DNA from: Algoriphagus sp.
GTDB taxonomy: Bacteria; Bacteroidota; Bacteroidia; Cytophagales; Cyclobacteriaceae
Assembly: GCF_013373065.1 (NCBI RefSeq)
Contig: NZ_JABXIN010000012.1
Location: 1-64,000, forward strand
DNA length: 64,000 bases
Direction of reading: 5' to 3'
Shown here: piece after piece, positions 1 through 8,196 of the stretch
Layout: every line of letters begins with the position of its first letter
How positions within the stretch are numbered: the stretch's first letter is position 1
The notes under the pieces: model-generated
Database searches by the model: none
The model's input: the letters and a program-made list of their open reading frames with translations, nothing else
What the model was told of the DNA's origin: nothing
Made by a program: the position numbers and the translations under genes

Positions 1-40
1 CTTTCCAGGCGTGCTCCTTCAACCACTCGGACACCTCTCT
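1..40 (-). tRNA. tRNA-Ser (GGA), 5' part only, cut by the window edge
   Basis: Read on the minus strand from 40 to 1 this is the 5' half of a serine tRNA. There is a 7-nt acceptor strand (AGAGAGG), U8-G9, a D arm with UCC/GGA stem and the class-II GAGUGGUUGAA loop, then the 5' anticodon strand CACGC and the loop CUGGAAA with anticodon GGA at 6-4. The 3' half, including the long variable arm, lies outside the window. It follows the asparaginase gene on the same strand after about 90 bases, with no clear terminator between them. Confidence 0.9.
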
Positions 41-133
41 GTGTTGATTTTTGACTCACTTGCTGAATCGGAGTGCAAAGAAAAAAATTATTCTTTCCCT
101 TTCCAAATTTCCAGCGAAAATCCCTCCCCTTTC

Positions 134-1201
134 TTAGGTAGTCATTTCCCCTGCAAGTGGGATCATCAGTCTTTTTCGGATTACATCCCTGTCAGGCGAT
201 TGCCCCAATAAAAACATCAACTTTGTAATGGCTGCCTCTGTGGTCATATCTGCACCACTCACGACTCCCACATTCAGCAATTCACGAGAAGTCTCATACC
301 TTCCCTGAATGACCCGACCACCATTGCACTGGGAAACATTGAGGATGATCAATCCTTTTTTAATGGCACGCTCCAAAGACCGCATAAACCAGGCTTCACT
401 GGGGCTATTTCCAGAACCATAGGTTTCCAAAACTACTCCACGCAATCCTGGAGTCGCAAAACAAGAGTCCATAATCTGGTCTGTGATTCCCGGAAAAAGC
501 TTCAAAATCATGACCCTGTTATCCAGTTCATTCATCAACTGCAATTTTCGATTGGGTTCGTAGGGACGAATAGCCGCTGTATTGTAATCAATCACAATCC
601 CCGACTCTGCCAAAGGTGGATAATTTTCCGACTCGAAAGCATCGAAATGAACACTTTGGACTTTCTTCGAACGATTCCCCCGAAGCAACAGGTGATTAAA
701 GAAAATACCAACCTCTGGTACAAGGGGCTTCCCATCAATCTTTGCCGTGGCAATTTCCAAGCTTGTCATCAAATTTTCACGCGCATCTGACCGCAAGGCT
801 GAGATGGGCAATTGGGCACCTGTAAAAATCACAGGCTTATTCAATCCATGCAACATAAAGCTCAACATGGACGCAGAATAAGCCATCGTATCGGTACCAT
901 GAAGCACCACAAAGCCATCGTAGCTATCGTAATTTTCATGGATGATGTAGGCCATATCCTTCCAATGCAACATGGACACATTGGAAGAATCAATAGGCGA
1001 TGGAAATGATATTACCGTTATGGCTACATCCAAATTGGAAAGAATAGGTATTTTGTCCAGAATCTGCCCAAAATTAAAGGGGACCAAGGAACCGCTCTCA
1101 TCGTAGGCCATCCCAAGCGTACCTCCTGTATAAATAATCAAAACCGAGGAGGTCTTACTCGTTTTTGCCTGTGTATTGAGTCGGACTATTTTATAATTCA
1201 T
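134..1201 (-). CDS. ansA: type I (cytoplasmic) L-asparaginase
   Basis: Hydrolyses L-asparagine to aspartate and ammonia in the cytoplasm. The 355-aa product has the asparaginase signature TGGTLGM at residues 25-31, carrying the first catalytic threonine, and the second active-site motif HGTDTM at 101-106. There is no signal peptide, which fits the AnsA rather than the periplasmic AnsB type. The longest frame opens with TTG at 1207. The ATG at 1201, two codons later, is the better start and leaves a 2-base gap after the TatD stop. It is the last protein gene of a tight minus-strand run. Its substrate is not obviously linked to the glycosyltransferases upstream, so it may simply be carried along in the operon. 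Confidence 0.95.
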   Translation of the reverse strand: MNYKIVRLNTQAKTSKTSSVLIIYTGGTLGMAYDESGSLVPFNFGQILDKIPILSNLDVAITVISFPSPIDSSNVSMLHWKDMAYIIHENYDSYDGFVVLHGTDTMAYSASMLSFMLHGLNKPVIFTGAQLPISALRSDARENLMTSLEIATAKIDGKPLVPEVGIFFNHLLLRGNRSKKVQSVHFDAFESENYPPLAESGIVIDYNTAAIRPYEPNRKLQLMNELDNRVMILKLFPGITDQIMDSCFATPGLRGVVLETYGSGNSPSEAWFMRSLERAIKKGLIILNVSQCNGGRVIQGRYETSRELLNVGVVSGADMTTEAAITKLMFLLGQSPDRDVIRKRLMIPLAGEMTT

Positions 1202-1203
1202 AG

Positions 1204-1974
1204 TCAAATTTCTTTAAATAAAGCGAGTGCATTTTCCCGGGTTACTCGCGCAACCTCGGCAATGTTCATCTGCATTAAACCTCCTACTCGCTCTGCAATA
1301 TAAGGCAAGTAGGCTGGAGTGTTTCGCTTACCTCGAAAGGGAACAGGAGCCAAGTATGGAGCATCTGTTTCCAATACTAGATTTTCAATTTTCAGAAAGG
1401 GCAACACCTGATCCAATCCCCCATTTTTATAGGTTACCACTCCTCCAATACCCAAAAGGAAGCCCAATTCGATAATCTGTTTTGCTTGGTCGAGATTCCC
1501 AGTAAAGCAATGAAAAATCCCCTTCAGATTTCCGTCCTGCATTTCTCGCACAATCTCGATAGTTTCATCCATGGAATCCCGACAATGTAGCACAATGGGT
1601 AAATCCAATGTTTTTGCCCAAGTAATTTGCTCCCGAAGTGCCTGTTTCTGCTCTTCGAAAAAGGTTTTATCCCAATACAAATCCAACCCAATTTCACCCA
1701 CTGCTGCAAAAGGACGTTTCCAAAGCCAACCCTTCATCACCGCTAATTGTGCCTCAAAATCTTCCTTCACGTCACAAGGATGAAGCCCCATCATGGGAAT
1801 GCAAATCCCGGGATAGTTTTTCTCCATCTCAAGCATTGGCTCAATAGAAGCCACATCAATATTTGGCATATAGACGCGTTCCACTCCGGCCTCTTGAATC
1901 CCTTGCATGACCATTTGTCGGTCGGATTCAAATTTGTGAGAATAAATATGTGCGTGTGTATCAATAAAATTCAT
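1204..1974 (-). CDS. TatD family metal-dependent hydrolase
   Basis: A TIM-barrel amidohydrolase-superfamily nuclease; TatD proteins are metal-dependent DNases/deoxyribonucleases with suggested roles in DNA repair. The metal-binding motif DTHAH is at residues 5-9, followed by GLHP, the glutamate of VGEIGLD, VLHCRD, FHCFTG and the late LETDAPYLAP motif, all in family order. The ATG at 1974 was chosen over the longer frame from 2013 because it puts the motif at the usual N-terminal place and gives a 4-base ATGA overlap with the upstream glycosyltransferase stop. At about 256 aa it has normal length. Translation is probably coupled to its neighbours. Confidence 0.93.
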   Translation of the reverse strand: MNFIDTHAHIYSHKFESDRQMVMQGIQEAGVERVYMPNIDVASIEPMLEMEKNYPGICIPMMGLHPCDVKEDFEAQLAVMKGWLWKRPFAAVGEIGLDLYWDKTFFEEQKQALREQITWAKTLDLPIVLHCRDSMDETIEIVREMQDGNLKGIFHCFTGNLDQAKQIIELGFLLGIGGVVTYKNGGLDQVLPFLKIENLVLETDAPYLAPVPFRGKRNTPAYLPYIAERVGGLMQMNIAEVARVTRENALALFKEI

Positions 1975-3068
1975 GAGTAGCTTCTTGATTTCCACTTGGT
2001 AGCGGAAGGCCAAAAGTAATAAAGAATCGTCAGCAGGGTAATAGGCAATAAGTAAAAATCAAAGAGTAGGGTGGTAAAAAACGAAAGGGACCTCCCCGCT
2101 TTTCGAGCAAATTGAATTAAAAATATGGTCTGCAAAACCGATTTGGAAAACCAAACCCCTATGCCAATGGGGAAGTTTAAAAACAACAAAAGGATCAGAG
2201 CAGGGTAATAAAAAAACTGCAAAGCCAATAAAGCTTTCATGTAAATAGGTAAAGTCATCACTCCGCACATCCAACGTTTTCGCTGAATAAGTAAATCCTT
2301 CCAAGAAGCTTCTCCTTTGGTATAAATCAAAGCCTCTGGACTTACTTGATTTTGAATCAAAAACCCTTTTCGAAGAATAGATTTTGAAATCTCGAGGTCT
2401 TCGGTTAAGCTAAATCGTATATTTTCAAAGCCTCCACTCCTCTCATAAGCCTTTCTGGAAATGCACATATTATTCCCCAAACCTGTCGTCGGAACCCCCC
2501 AATCTGTAGCCACTTTAACCAGACTGAGCGTAAACCACCAATCCAACTCTTGGAATTTGTCCAGAATACGCCCTCCTTTCACTTGAGTGACACCGATAAC
2601 CATACCGGTTTTTTCAGAAAAGCCAGCTAATAGGGACTCAATCCAAGTTGTTGGAACTTGACAATCTGCATCTGTAAAAAACAAGAATTCTCCTTGGCTT
2701 TTCCTTTCGACCAAGGAAAGAGCTTGGGCTTTTGGATTTTTGTTGCAATCAAACTGCTCTACTTTGACTACCTGTGCATTCTCCCGATTTTGACACCACT
2801 CACTCAAAATCGAGAAAGTAGCATCCTCGCTTTGATCATCCGCAAAAAGAAACTCGATTTTATCTGAGGGATAATTCAATTTTTCAAAGGAATCCAATAG
2901 CATAGGCAGGAAAAACTCCTCGTTTCGGGCTGCAACGAGAACTGAAACGAAGGGAAGTTTACCTGAATTTTTACTAGGAAAGGATTTCCAAAAGAAAGTA
3001 TGGTGAAGAATCCCAAGAATAAATTGAACCAGGATAAAGGAAAGAATAAAATAGAATATCCACCCCAT
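1971..3068 (-). CDS. membrane-anchored GT2 glycosyltransferase (first of two in the operon)
   Basis: A 365-aa family 2 glycosyltransferase that should move a sugar from a nucleotide donor to a lipid or polysaccharide acceptor at the inner membrane. An N-terminal membrane helix (about 3-22) precedes the GT-A fold. It has ADDQSED near 76-82, the metal-binding TDADC near 132-136, and a QRKRW form of the QxxRW motif seen in processive enzymes. Hydrophobic helices follow from about residue 275 to the C terminus. Donor and acceptor cannot be read from the sequence. It overlaps the deacetylase gene by one base and TatD by four. The second glycosyltransferase at 5142-6293 has the same architecture, suggesting duplication inside the operon. 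Confidence 0.9.
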   Translation of the reverse strand: MGWIFYFILSFILVQFILGILHHTFFWKSFPSKNSGKLPFVSVLVAARNEEFFLPMLLDSFEKLNYPSDKIEFLFADDQSEDATFSILSEWCQNRENAQVVKVEQFDCNKNPKAQALSLVERKSQGEFLFFTDADCQVPTTWIESLLAGFSEKTGMVIGVTQVKGGRILDKFQELDWWFTLSLVKVATDWGVPTTGLGNNMCISRKAYERSGGFENIRFSLTEDLEISKSILRKGFLIQNQVSPEALIYTKGEASWKDLLIQRKRWMCGVMTLPIYMKALLALQFFYYPALILLLFLNFPIGIGVWFSKSVLQTIFLIQFARKAGRSLSFFTTLLFDFYLLPITLLTILYYFWPSATKWKSRSYS

Positions 3069-3697
3069 TACAAAACCCCAGTTTTCATTTCTTTTTGTTT
3101 TATGGCATCTAAAAATTCCGGTAAGAACTGAGGAAGAACATCCCTCGTTTTTTCCTGATCATGAAAAACTACAATGGACCCGATCTCAAGTTTTTCCAAA
3201 CAAGTATTCAAAATCTTTTGGGGTTTAAGTTTGGGATCATAATCACCTGATAAGACATCCCACATGACAACCCTTTTTTCTTTTGCTACTTCCTTTGCCT
3301 GAGAAGGTGTCATCCAACCGTAAGGAGGACGAAAAAGAGAAGTTTGAATCCCCAAGACCTCTTCAAAAATCAAGTCGCATTTTCGGATATTCTCTAAATA
3401 CTTTTCCTTACTTGAGCGTAATCCATGCAGATGATGAAAGGTATGATTACCGATAGAATGACCCGCTTGAATTACTTTCAGCGCAAGTTCCGGATGCTTG
3501 CGCACATTGTCGCCCACCATGAAAAAAGTAGCTTTCTGATCTCTTTGATTTAATTGATCGAGTACATAGTCCGTAACACCTGGAACAGGTCCATCATCAA
3601 AGGTCAGATATATGGATTGATCGTCCGCCCTTTTCTGCCAGATTCGCTGAGGGAATATTCGCTGAATCCAGCCTGGGGTTTTATGAACGGGGACCAT
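3068..3697 (-). CDS. polysaccharide deacetylase (NodB homology, carbohydrate esterase 4)
   Basis: Likely removes N- or O-acetyl groups from a glycan or glycolipid. The 209-aa protein is one NodB domain with the full motif set: TFDDGP at 32-37 (catalytic Asp and metal Asp), the metal histidines in NHTFHH at 84-89, RPPYG at 123-127, a WDV..GDYDP segment, and the catalytic-histidine motif VVFHD at 176-180. No clear signal peptide is present, so it may work at the cytoplasmic side or use an unrecognised export route. It overlaps the phosphatase gene by 17 bases. Its position between two GT2 enzymes argues that it modifies their sugar product. Confidence 0.9.
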   Translation of the reverse strand: MVPVHKTPGWIQRIFPQRIWQKRADDQSIYLTFDDGPVPGVTDYVLDQLNQRDQKATFFMVGDNVRKHPELALKVIQAGHSIGNHTFHHLHGLRSSKEKYLENIRKCDLIFEEVLGIQTSLFRPPYGWMTPSQAKEVAKEKRVVMWDVLSGDYDPKLKPQKILNTCLEKLEIGSIVVFHDQEKTRDVLPQFLPEFLDAIKQKEMKTGVL

Positions 3698-4913
3698 AAA
3701 AGAAACGGAGGCTAAATAAAGTCAAATCGTCTCGAAGAGGTTCTTCCCCTCTGAAATCTTTTAATTTCTTCAAAAACTCATCGTGAAAAACCCGAGGCTC
3801 TACGCAAATATGACCGGAAACGAAATCCTGAAAACGAACTTCCCCAAATTCTTCATCTACTTCGTCCATGACCTCCGTCAAGCCATCTGTGTAAAGGTGG
3901 ATCGTAAAATCTCCCGTAAGTTGCCGGCTCCCTAATTCCAAAAAAGGCAATTCATCGAAGGCTCCCAAAATAGTGGTGCCCGCTTCCAATAATTCGGTAG
4001 TAACTTGGTCTTCACGACAAAGGATGGGAGGATTATGCCCGGCATTCACAAAGTCTAACTTCCCTGTTCGGAAATCAAATTTCCCTAGAAAAAAGGTTAT
4101 AAAGCGTTCCCCTTTTGTATTTTCAAAGAGGGTATAATTCAGCTGGCGAACCACCGTTTCAAGGGAGGCATTACTACGCAAAAGGGTCCGAAGGGCAGCT
4201 TGAAAATTCGACATCAGCATGGCAGCAGCCATCCCCTTCCCAGAAACATCAGCGACGCAGAAATAGGCTAAATCATCCGAATGCTGAATCAAATCATAAT
4301 AATCTCCACCCACCATACTGTGAGGGATATAGGTGACTTTTGCATGAAGCCGGCCTTCTGTAGGTAGCTTATTGGGAAGCAACATCTGCTGAACCTGAGA
4401 TGCAATTTCAATTTCCCGATTGAGTACTTCTTGTTGCAACTGTCGGCGGGCAAAGCGTTTATTTTCTAAGGCTACCACTAAAATATTTGCTAATGCCTGC
4501 GTAAAATCTAGATCAATTTCAGACTCAGTGTTTTTTCGCTTAAAAAATAAAATAGCCAGCATTTTATCCTTATGATAAACCGGCAAATAGGTTTCTAATT
4601 CTTCAAACGAAAAGCCCTCGGACAAATGCAGTTCCAAGCGCTGTTTGTCTTTGTATTCCTTGATTTGATCAAATGAAATGAGGGAAGGGACAGCTCCTTT
4701 AATTCCATGCGAGATTTTCTTTTCGAAGCCCTTATCGGATCGCACATAAAGAAGTAAGGAGCGGATATTCAAATGGACCAAACAGGTAAACTTGAAAATG
4801 TCAGCTAAGACCTGTTCAGGTTGATTTTCATTGATCGCCTGCGTGATCTCAAGAAGCGATTTCAATTCTAATTCCTTTCGCTGATATTTTTGATTTTCAG
4901 GTAACACGATCAA
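3681..4913 (-). CDS. GAF-like plus PPM/SpoIIE-type serine phosphatase (RsbU-like)
   Basis: A 410-aa soluble PP2C-type phosphatase. Residues about 15-155 look like a GAF sensor domain, followed by a short helical linker (155-180). The SpoIIE/RsbU catalytic domain shows the metal and phosphate motifs VGGDYYD (201-207), ADVSGKG (221-227), NAGHNPP (290-296), YTDGLTE and RDDLT near the end. Such enzymes usually dephosphorylate anti-sigma-factor antagonists in partner-switching control, but no such partner is encoded nearby. The start codon is TTG at 4913, overlapping the upstream stop as TTGA; a GTG two codons on is an alternative. It may set activity of the surrounding glycan operon in response to an unknown signal (inference). 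Confidence 0.9.
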   Translation of the reverse strand: MIVLPENQKYQRKELELKSLLEITQAINENQPEQVLADIFKFTCLVHLNIRSLLLYVRSDKGFEKKISHGIKGAVPSLISFDQIKEYKDKQRLELHLSEGFSFEELETYLPVYHKDKMLAILFFKRKNTESEIDLDFTQALANILVVALENKRFARRQLQQEVLNREIEIASQVQQMLLPNKLPTEGRLHAKVTYIPHSMVGGDYYDLIQHSDDLAYFCVADVSGKGMAAAMLMSNFQAALRTLLRSNASLETVVRQLNYTLFENTKGERFITFFLGKFDFRTGKLDFVNAGHNPPILCREDQVTTELLEAGTTILGAFDELPFLELGSRQLTGDFTIHLYTDGLTEVMDEVDEEFGEVRFQDFVSGHICVEPRVFHDEFLKKLKDFRGEEPLRDDLTLFSLRFFYGPRS

Positions 4914-5167
4914 ATAGCATTATGCGCCATCAGGCCTTTTTTTGTAGCAAGAAAAAATAGATTCTTCCCTTCTTCCAAAATATTTATTACTCCAAACAAT
5001 TCATCATCCGGAGCGGTCAGACACTTGATAAATGATTTTTGATGAAGCCCCTGTAAGGTCACTAATAGCCGATCATCAGGCCAACCCAAGGTCTCTTTAA
5101 GGTAGGTATAGGGCTGGACAAAATAGAGCTCGTCCAAAAGGTCAAATTCGTCTTCGGTCATTTCCAT
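4910..5167 (-). CDS. small hypothetical protein in glycosyltransferase operon
   Basis: An 85-aa acidic protein I do not recognise. It has no membrane segment or signal peptide. The predicted pattern is mostly helical at the N terminus with a short strand-rich centre, loosely reminiscent of a winged-helix fragment, but this is weak. It overlaps the upstream glycosyltransferase by 26 bases and the downstream phosphatase by 4, so it is clearly a translated operon member. A role as an adaptor for the phosphatase or the glycosyltransferase is only a guess from position. ATG codons exist at 5167 and 5161. Confidence 0.7.
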   Translation of the reverse strand: MEMTEDEFDLLDELYFVQPYTYLKETLGWPDDRLLVTLQGLHQKSFIKCLTAPDDELFGVINILEEGKNLFFLATKKGLMAHNAI

Positions 5168-6293
5168 TTACCCCAAAATTAACATTTCCTTGAATCCTAC
5201 GTCCCTTCCAGGAATAATTTCCCAAAATAGCCCCAATCCCTACCCGGATAGAATAAAATGGATGCAACAAACTAGTCGAAATAAAGGCCCATCCAGGAAC
5301 AGCATACCCATAAAAGGAAGCAATGGCACCCAAGGCAACCTTTTCGGAAATAGCCTTGATGCCCCAAACCAAAACAGCCCAAGCCCATCCCAAAGGAGTC
5401 AAAAAAATTAGTCCCAAAGAACCTATCCAAACCAATTGAACTCCAAAAACGGCAAAAGCGGAAAGGCCATGTCTAATCGATTGATGCGCTTTCCATTTTC
5501 CCGCCCATCGAATCCGTTGATTCAGTAAAGCCTTCAAAGTCTCCTCTCCTTTTGTATGGACAAGTACATCCTTTGAAGGGCAATAAAAAACGCTTTCTGG
5601 ACCGAAACGCTCTACAATTTTTTTCAACAGAAACTCATCATCTCCCGAAAGCCAGTTTTCATTTCCACGATAGCCTTCTACTGTTTCAAATGCAGATCTT
5701 CGAAACGCTAAACTTGCTCCGCTACACATCAATGGGGATTTTTTTGCAAATGAAACCCCTGTCAGTAATTGAATACTTGCCCAATCCAACTGTTGAAAAT
5801 AGGAAAGAAGAGAATTCATTTCTTGTATCATCACCGGGCCTGCTACCAATTGGACCATAGAATTAGAAAAAGGGCTTAGCAAAACTGAAAGCCAATTGGA
5901 ATTGAAATCGCAGTCCGCATCTGTAGTTACAATGATGGACCCTTTGGCTTGAGAGATCCCTTTCTGCAGCGCAGCTTTTTTTCCTATCCCATCACTGGAT
6001 AGCACTTTCCAAAAAGGCTTTTCTAGAATCAAATTTTCCAATAGGCTCTTGGATCCGTCACTACTTTGGTCATCAATAAAAATCACTTCCAAAAGCGAAT
6101 ATTCGATTTTCTCTAAATGCCGGACTAATTCAGGCAGATTTTCTGATTCATTTCTAATCGGAACCAAAAGACTGACTTTTTCCTCAAGGACTTTGATTGA
6201 ATGAACTTGAAGAGCCTGCGTAAGCCAAACTCTTTTCAAATAGCCTAATAAAAGCAAATAGACTAGGGACCAGAGCAAATAAAAACTTAGCAT
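5142..6293 (-). CDS. membrane-anchored GT2 glycosyltransferase (second copy)
   Basis: A 383-aa paralogue of the enzyme at 1971-3068. It has an N-terminal membrane helix, a GT-A core with DDQSSDG (74-80) and TDADC (124-128), a QRIRW (QxxRW-type) motif, and C-terminal hydrophobic helices. It is the first gene of the seven-gene minus-strand run and probably carries its promoter, which must overlap the divergent ruvC gene because the two start codons are only 21 bases apart. The substrate is unknown. Two GT2 enzymes with one NodB deacetylase suggest stepwise building of a modified glycolipid or short glycan. Confidence 0.9.
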   Translation of the reverse strand: MLSFYLLWSLVYLLLLGYLKRVWLTQALQVHSIKVLEEKVSLLVPIRNESENLPELVRHLEKIEYSLLEVIFIDDQSSDGSKSLLENLILEKPFWKVLSSDGIGKKAALQKGISQAKGSIIVTTDADCDFNSNWLSVLLSPFSNSMVQLVAGPVMIQEMNSLLSYFQQLDWASIQLLTGVSFAKKSPLMCSGASLAFRRSAFETVEGYRGNENWLSGDDEFLLKKIVERFGPESVFYCPSKDVLVHTKGEETLKALLNQRIRWAGKWKAHQSIRHGLSAFAVFGVQLVWIGSLGLIFLTPLGWAWAVLVWGIKAISEKVALGAIASFYGYAVPGWAFISTSLLHPFYSIRVGIGAILGNYSWKGRRIQGNVNFGVNGNDRRRI

Positions 6294-6314
6294 CTTTTCG
6301 GCTATCTTGCAGGA

Positions 6315-6890
6315 GTGAGTAAAGAAGCTAAAAAACCCGCAAAGGAAAAAATCATTTTAGGCATTGATCCTGGTACCAATGTGATGGGGTATGGATTGAT
6401 TCAAACAGAGGGCAAGCAGTATAAACTGCTCCAATATGGAGTCATTCATCTTAAAAAATACGGAAGCCATGAATTGAAACTCAAAAAAATTTTTGAGCGA
6501 ATTACTGGAATACTTGAAGAGTTTATGCCGGATTCGGTGGCTTTGGAAGCGCCTTTTTATGGCGCCAATGTGCAGTCCATGTTGAAATTGGGGAGAGCTC
6601 AGGGAGTGGCAATGGCAGCTGCGTTGGCACGGGAAATCCCCATTACCGAATATTCTCCTAAAAAAGTGAAACAATCTGTCACTGGAAATGGAAACGCCTC
6701 CAAAGAGCAGGTCGCAGCTATGCTTCAGACACTTTTCAAATTGGAGGAATTACCTAAACTCTTGGATGCTACTGATGCCTTGGCAGTGGCCTTATGTCAT
6801 CATTTTCATGAAGGACGTGTCCAAACACGAGGTCGCTCTGCAGGCTGGAAGGCATTTATTGAAGAAAACCCAAACCGAATAAAAAAATAA
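6315..6890 (+). CDS. ruvC: Holliday junction resolvase RuvC
   Basis: Endonuclease that cuts Holliday junctions symmetrically, working with RuvAB in recombination repair. The acidic catalytic residues are visible: Asp18 in GIDPG, Glu78 in LEAPF, and Asp151/Asp154 in LDATDALAVALCHH. At 191 aa it is of usual length, with a short basic N-terminal extension. The start is GTG at 6315, since no ATG lies upstream of the first motif. It is divergent from the glycosyltransferase operon with a 21-base gap and is followed at once by a strong hairpin terminator. Confidence 0.95.
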   Translation: MSKEAKKPAKEKIILGIDPGTNVMGYGLIQTEGKQYKLLQYGVIHLKKYGSHELKLKKIFERITGILEEFMPDSVALEAPFYGANVQSMLKLGRAQGVAMAAALAREIPITEYSPKKVKQSVTGNGNASKEQVAAMLQTLFKLEELPKLLDATDALAVALCHHFHEGRVQTRGRSAGWKAFIEENPNRIKK

Positions 6891-6911
6891 AGCCCGTTTC
6901 CGGGCTTCTTT
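6889..6911. terminator. bidirectional terminator between ruvC and an OMP gene
   Basis: Stem AAGCCCG/CGGGCTT with loop TTTC (6890-6907), followed on the plus strand by CTTTT and preceded by an A tract that serves the convergent minus-strand gene. Confidence 0.8.
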
Positions 6912-7471
6912 TAGTATTTGCGATAAATATCGTATCCGATAGAAAGTTTCAGGACTCGATTTTTCACATCGGTATCAAAGTAATTGAGGCTTGTCAATCC
7001 GATATCATAACTCAATTGTAAATTGAGTTTATCGGATAAATATCCACTGATCCCCACTACTCCTCCAAAGTCATATCCCTTAACTGGATCGGTAGAAGTT
7101 TGGATATTCCCCGGTTCCTCACGCTTTCTTGAAACCAAAACTCCCACCTGAGGTCCAGCAAAAACATTCAATGCTGGAAGAAAATTTAAACGGACTAAAA
7201 CCGGAAAATCCACATAATTCAGGGATTCCACGATGACATCGCCGTTTGTTGGGTTATTAGTCTCAAAGCCTTTCTGCGCAAATTGAATTCCGGGCTCTAC
7301 CTCGATCATGGGCGTACCCAAGCGGTAATAGATTCCACCATGAATCCCTACATTTGCTTTGTAGTTTGTATCAGAAAAGTTGGCAGAAGACAAGCCTGCC
7401 CGAATTCCGAATTGGGCTTGGGCAGAAAAAACAACCGCAAAAAGGAAGAAAAGAGCTAAAATCTTTCGCAT
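6911..7471 (-). CDS. outer-membrane beta-barrel protein (PorT-like family)
   Basis: A 186-aa exported protein with a clear N-terminal signal peptide (about residues 1-19, ending AQA). The mature part alternates amphipathic strands typical of small Bacteroidota outer-membrane barrels of the PorT/OMP_b-brl group. It includes a GIRAGLSSANF start and a tyrosine-rich C terminus ending in IYRKY. The function is not predictable; family members are often annotated as porin family protein. It is a single gene divergent from the Crp-like regulator. Confidence 0.8.
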   Translation of the reverse strand: MRKILALFFLFAVVFSAQAQFGIRAGLSSANFSDTNYKANVGIHGGIYYRLGTPMIEVEPGIQFAQKGFETNNPTNGDVIVESLNYVDFPVLVRLNFLPALNVFAGPQVGVLVSRKREEPGNIQTSTDPVKGYDFGGVVGISGYLSDKLNLQLSYDIGLTSLNYFDTDVKNRVLKLSIGYDIYRKY

Positions 7472-7556
7472 GTGTTCTAGAAGTTTTAAATTTCCAATAA
7501 AACTAGTGGATCACGAGAATTAAATAGAGATTACCCGGGATTTTTTATTCTTTGCC

Positions 7557-8117
7557 ATGATAAAAACAGGTCTTTTTGAAAATATTGCAGAAGTCAGTGA
7601 TGAAGCAAGAAATGCTTTTATCGGGTATTTAGAGGAAATAGAAGCTGAAAAAGGCTATAAACTGGAGAATGCCGGAGAAGTCAGCAATTATCTTTTTTAT
7701 ATAGCGCAAGGTTCTGCCAGAAGTTTTTACATCCGCGATAACCGGGACATTACGGTTTCCTTCTCACTTGAGGGAGAATTTGTCACAGCCATGCACTCCT
7801 TTATTACGAGAAGTCCGAGTTATGAAACAATAGAAACCCTTGAAAAATCATTGCTTTACAGAATCTCCTATGAAAATCTACAGCGATGTTTTCAGGAATT
7901 TCAGGATTTGGAGCGTGTCTATCGGATTATCTTAGAGAAATATTACATCGCTTTGGAGGAGCAGATGATTTTTTCAAAATTCAAATCTGCAAAAGAACGG
8001 TACTTGGAATTGATGGAAAAAAAGCCAAAAATCATTCAGCGGGCTTCCGTTGGACATATTGCCTCCTTTTTAGACATGACCATCGAGACACTCAGCAGGG
8101 TCCGTTCCAAGATCTGA
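7557..8117 (+). CDS. Crp/Fnr family transcriptional regulator
   Basis: A 186-aa protein with a cyclic-nucleotide-binding-like beta-roll (about 20-115), a long dimer helix (about 115-140) and a C-terminal helix-turn-helix whose recognition helix is in FLDMTIETLSRVR. This is the layout of the short Bacteroidota Crp-like regulators, which often lack the residues for cAMP binding; no PRGE-like phosphate cassette is visible here. Ligand and targets are unknown. It lies between a divergent outer-membrane protein and the beta-helix/cytochrome pair, either of which could be a target. Confidence 0.85.
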   Translation: MIKTGLFENIAEVSDEARNAFIGYLEEIEAEKGYKLENAGEVSNYLFYIAQGSARSFYIRDNRDITVSFSLEGEFVTAMHSFITRSPSYETIETLEKSLLYRISYENLQRCFQEFQDLERVYRIILEKYYIALEEQMIFSKFKSAKERYLELMEKKPKIIQRASVGHIASFLDMTIETLSRVRSKI

Positions 8118-8196
8118 GAATTTGATTTTTATCAAGGTAGGGTTCTGGGGAAAAACTTAGATTTGAATACTTATTTTCCCAAAATACCCGCTTACT

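Noticed and set aside
7472..7556. Promoter for the Crp-like gene with TATTCTTTG at 7547-7555
   Set aside because: The spacing inside the -7 box is one base too long and there is no -33 box.
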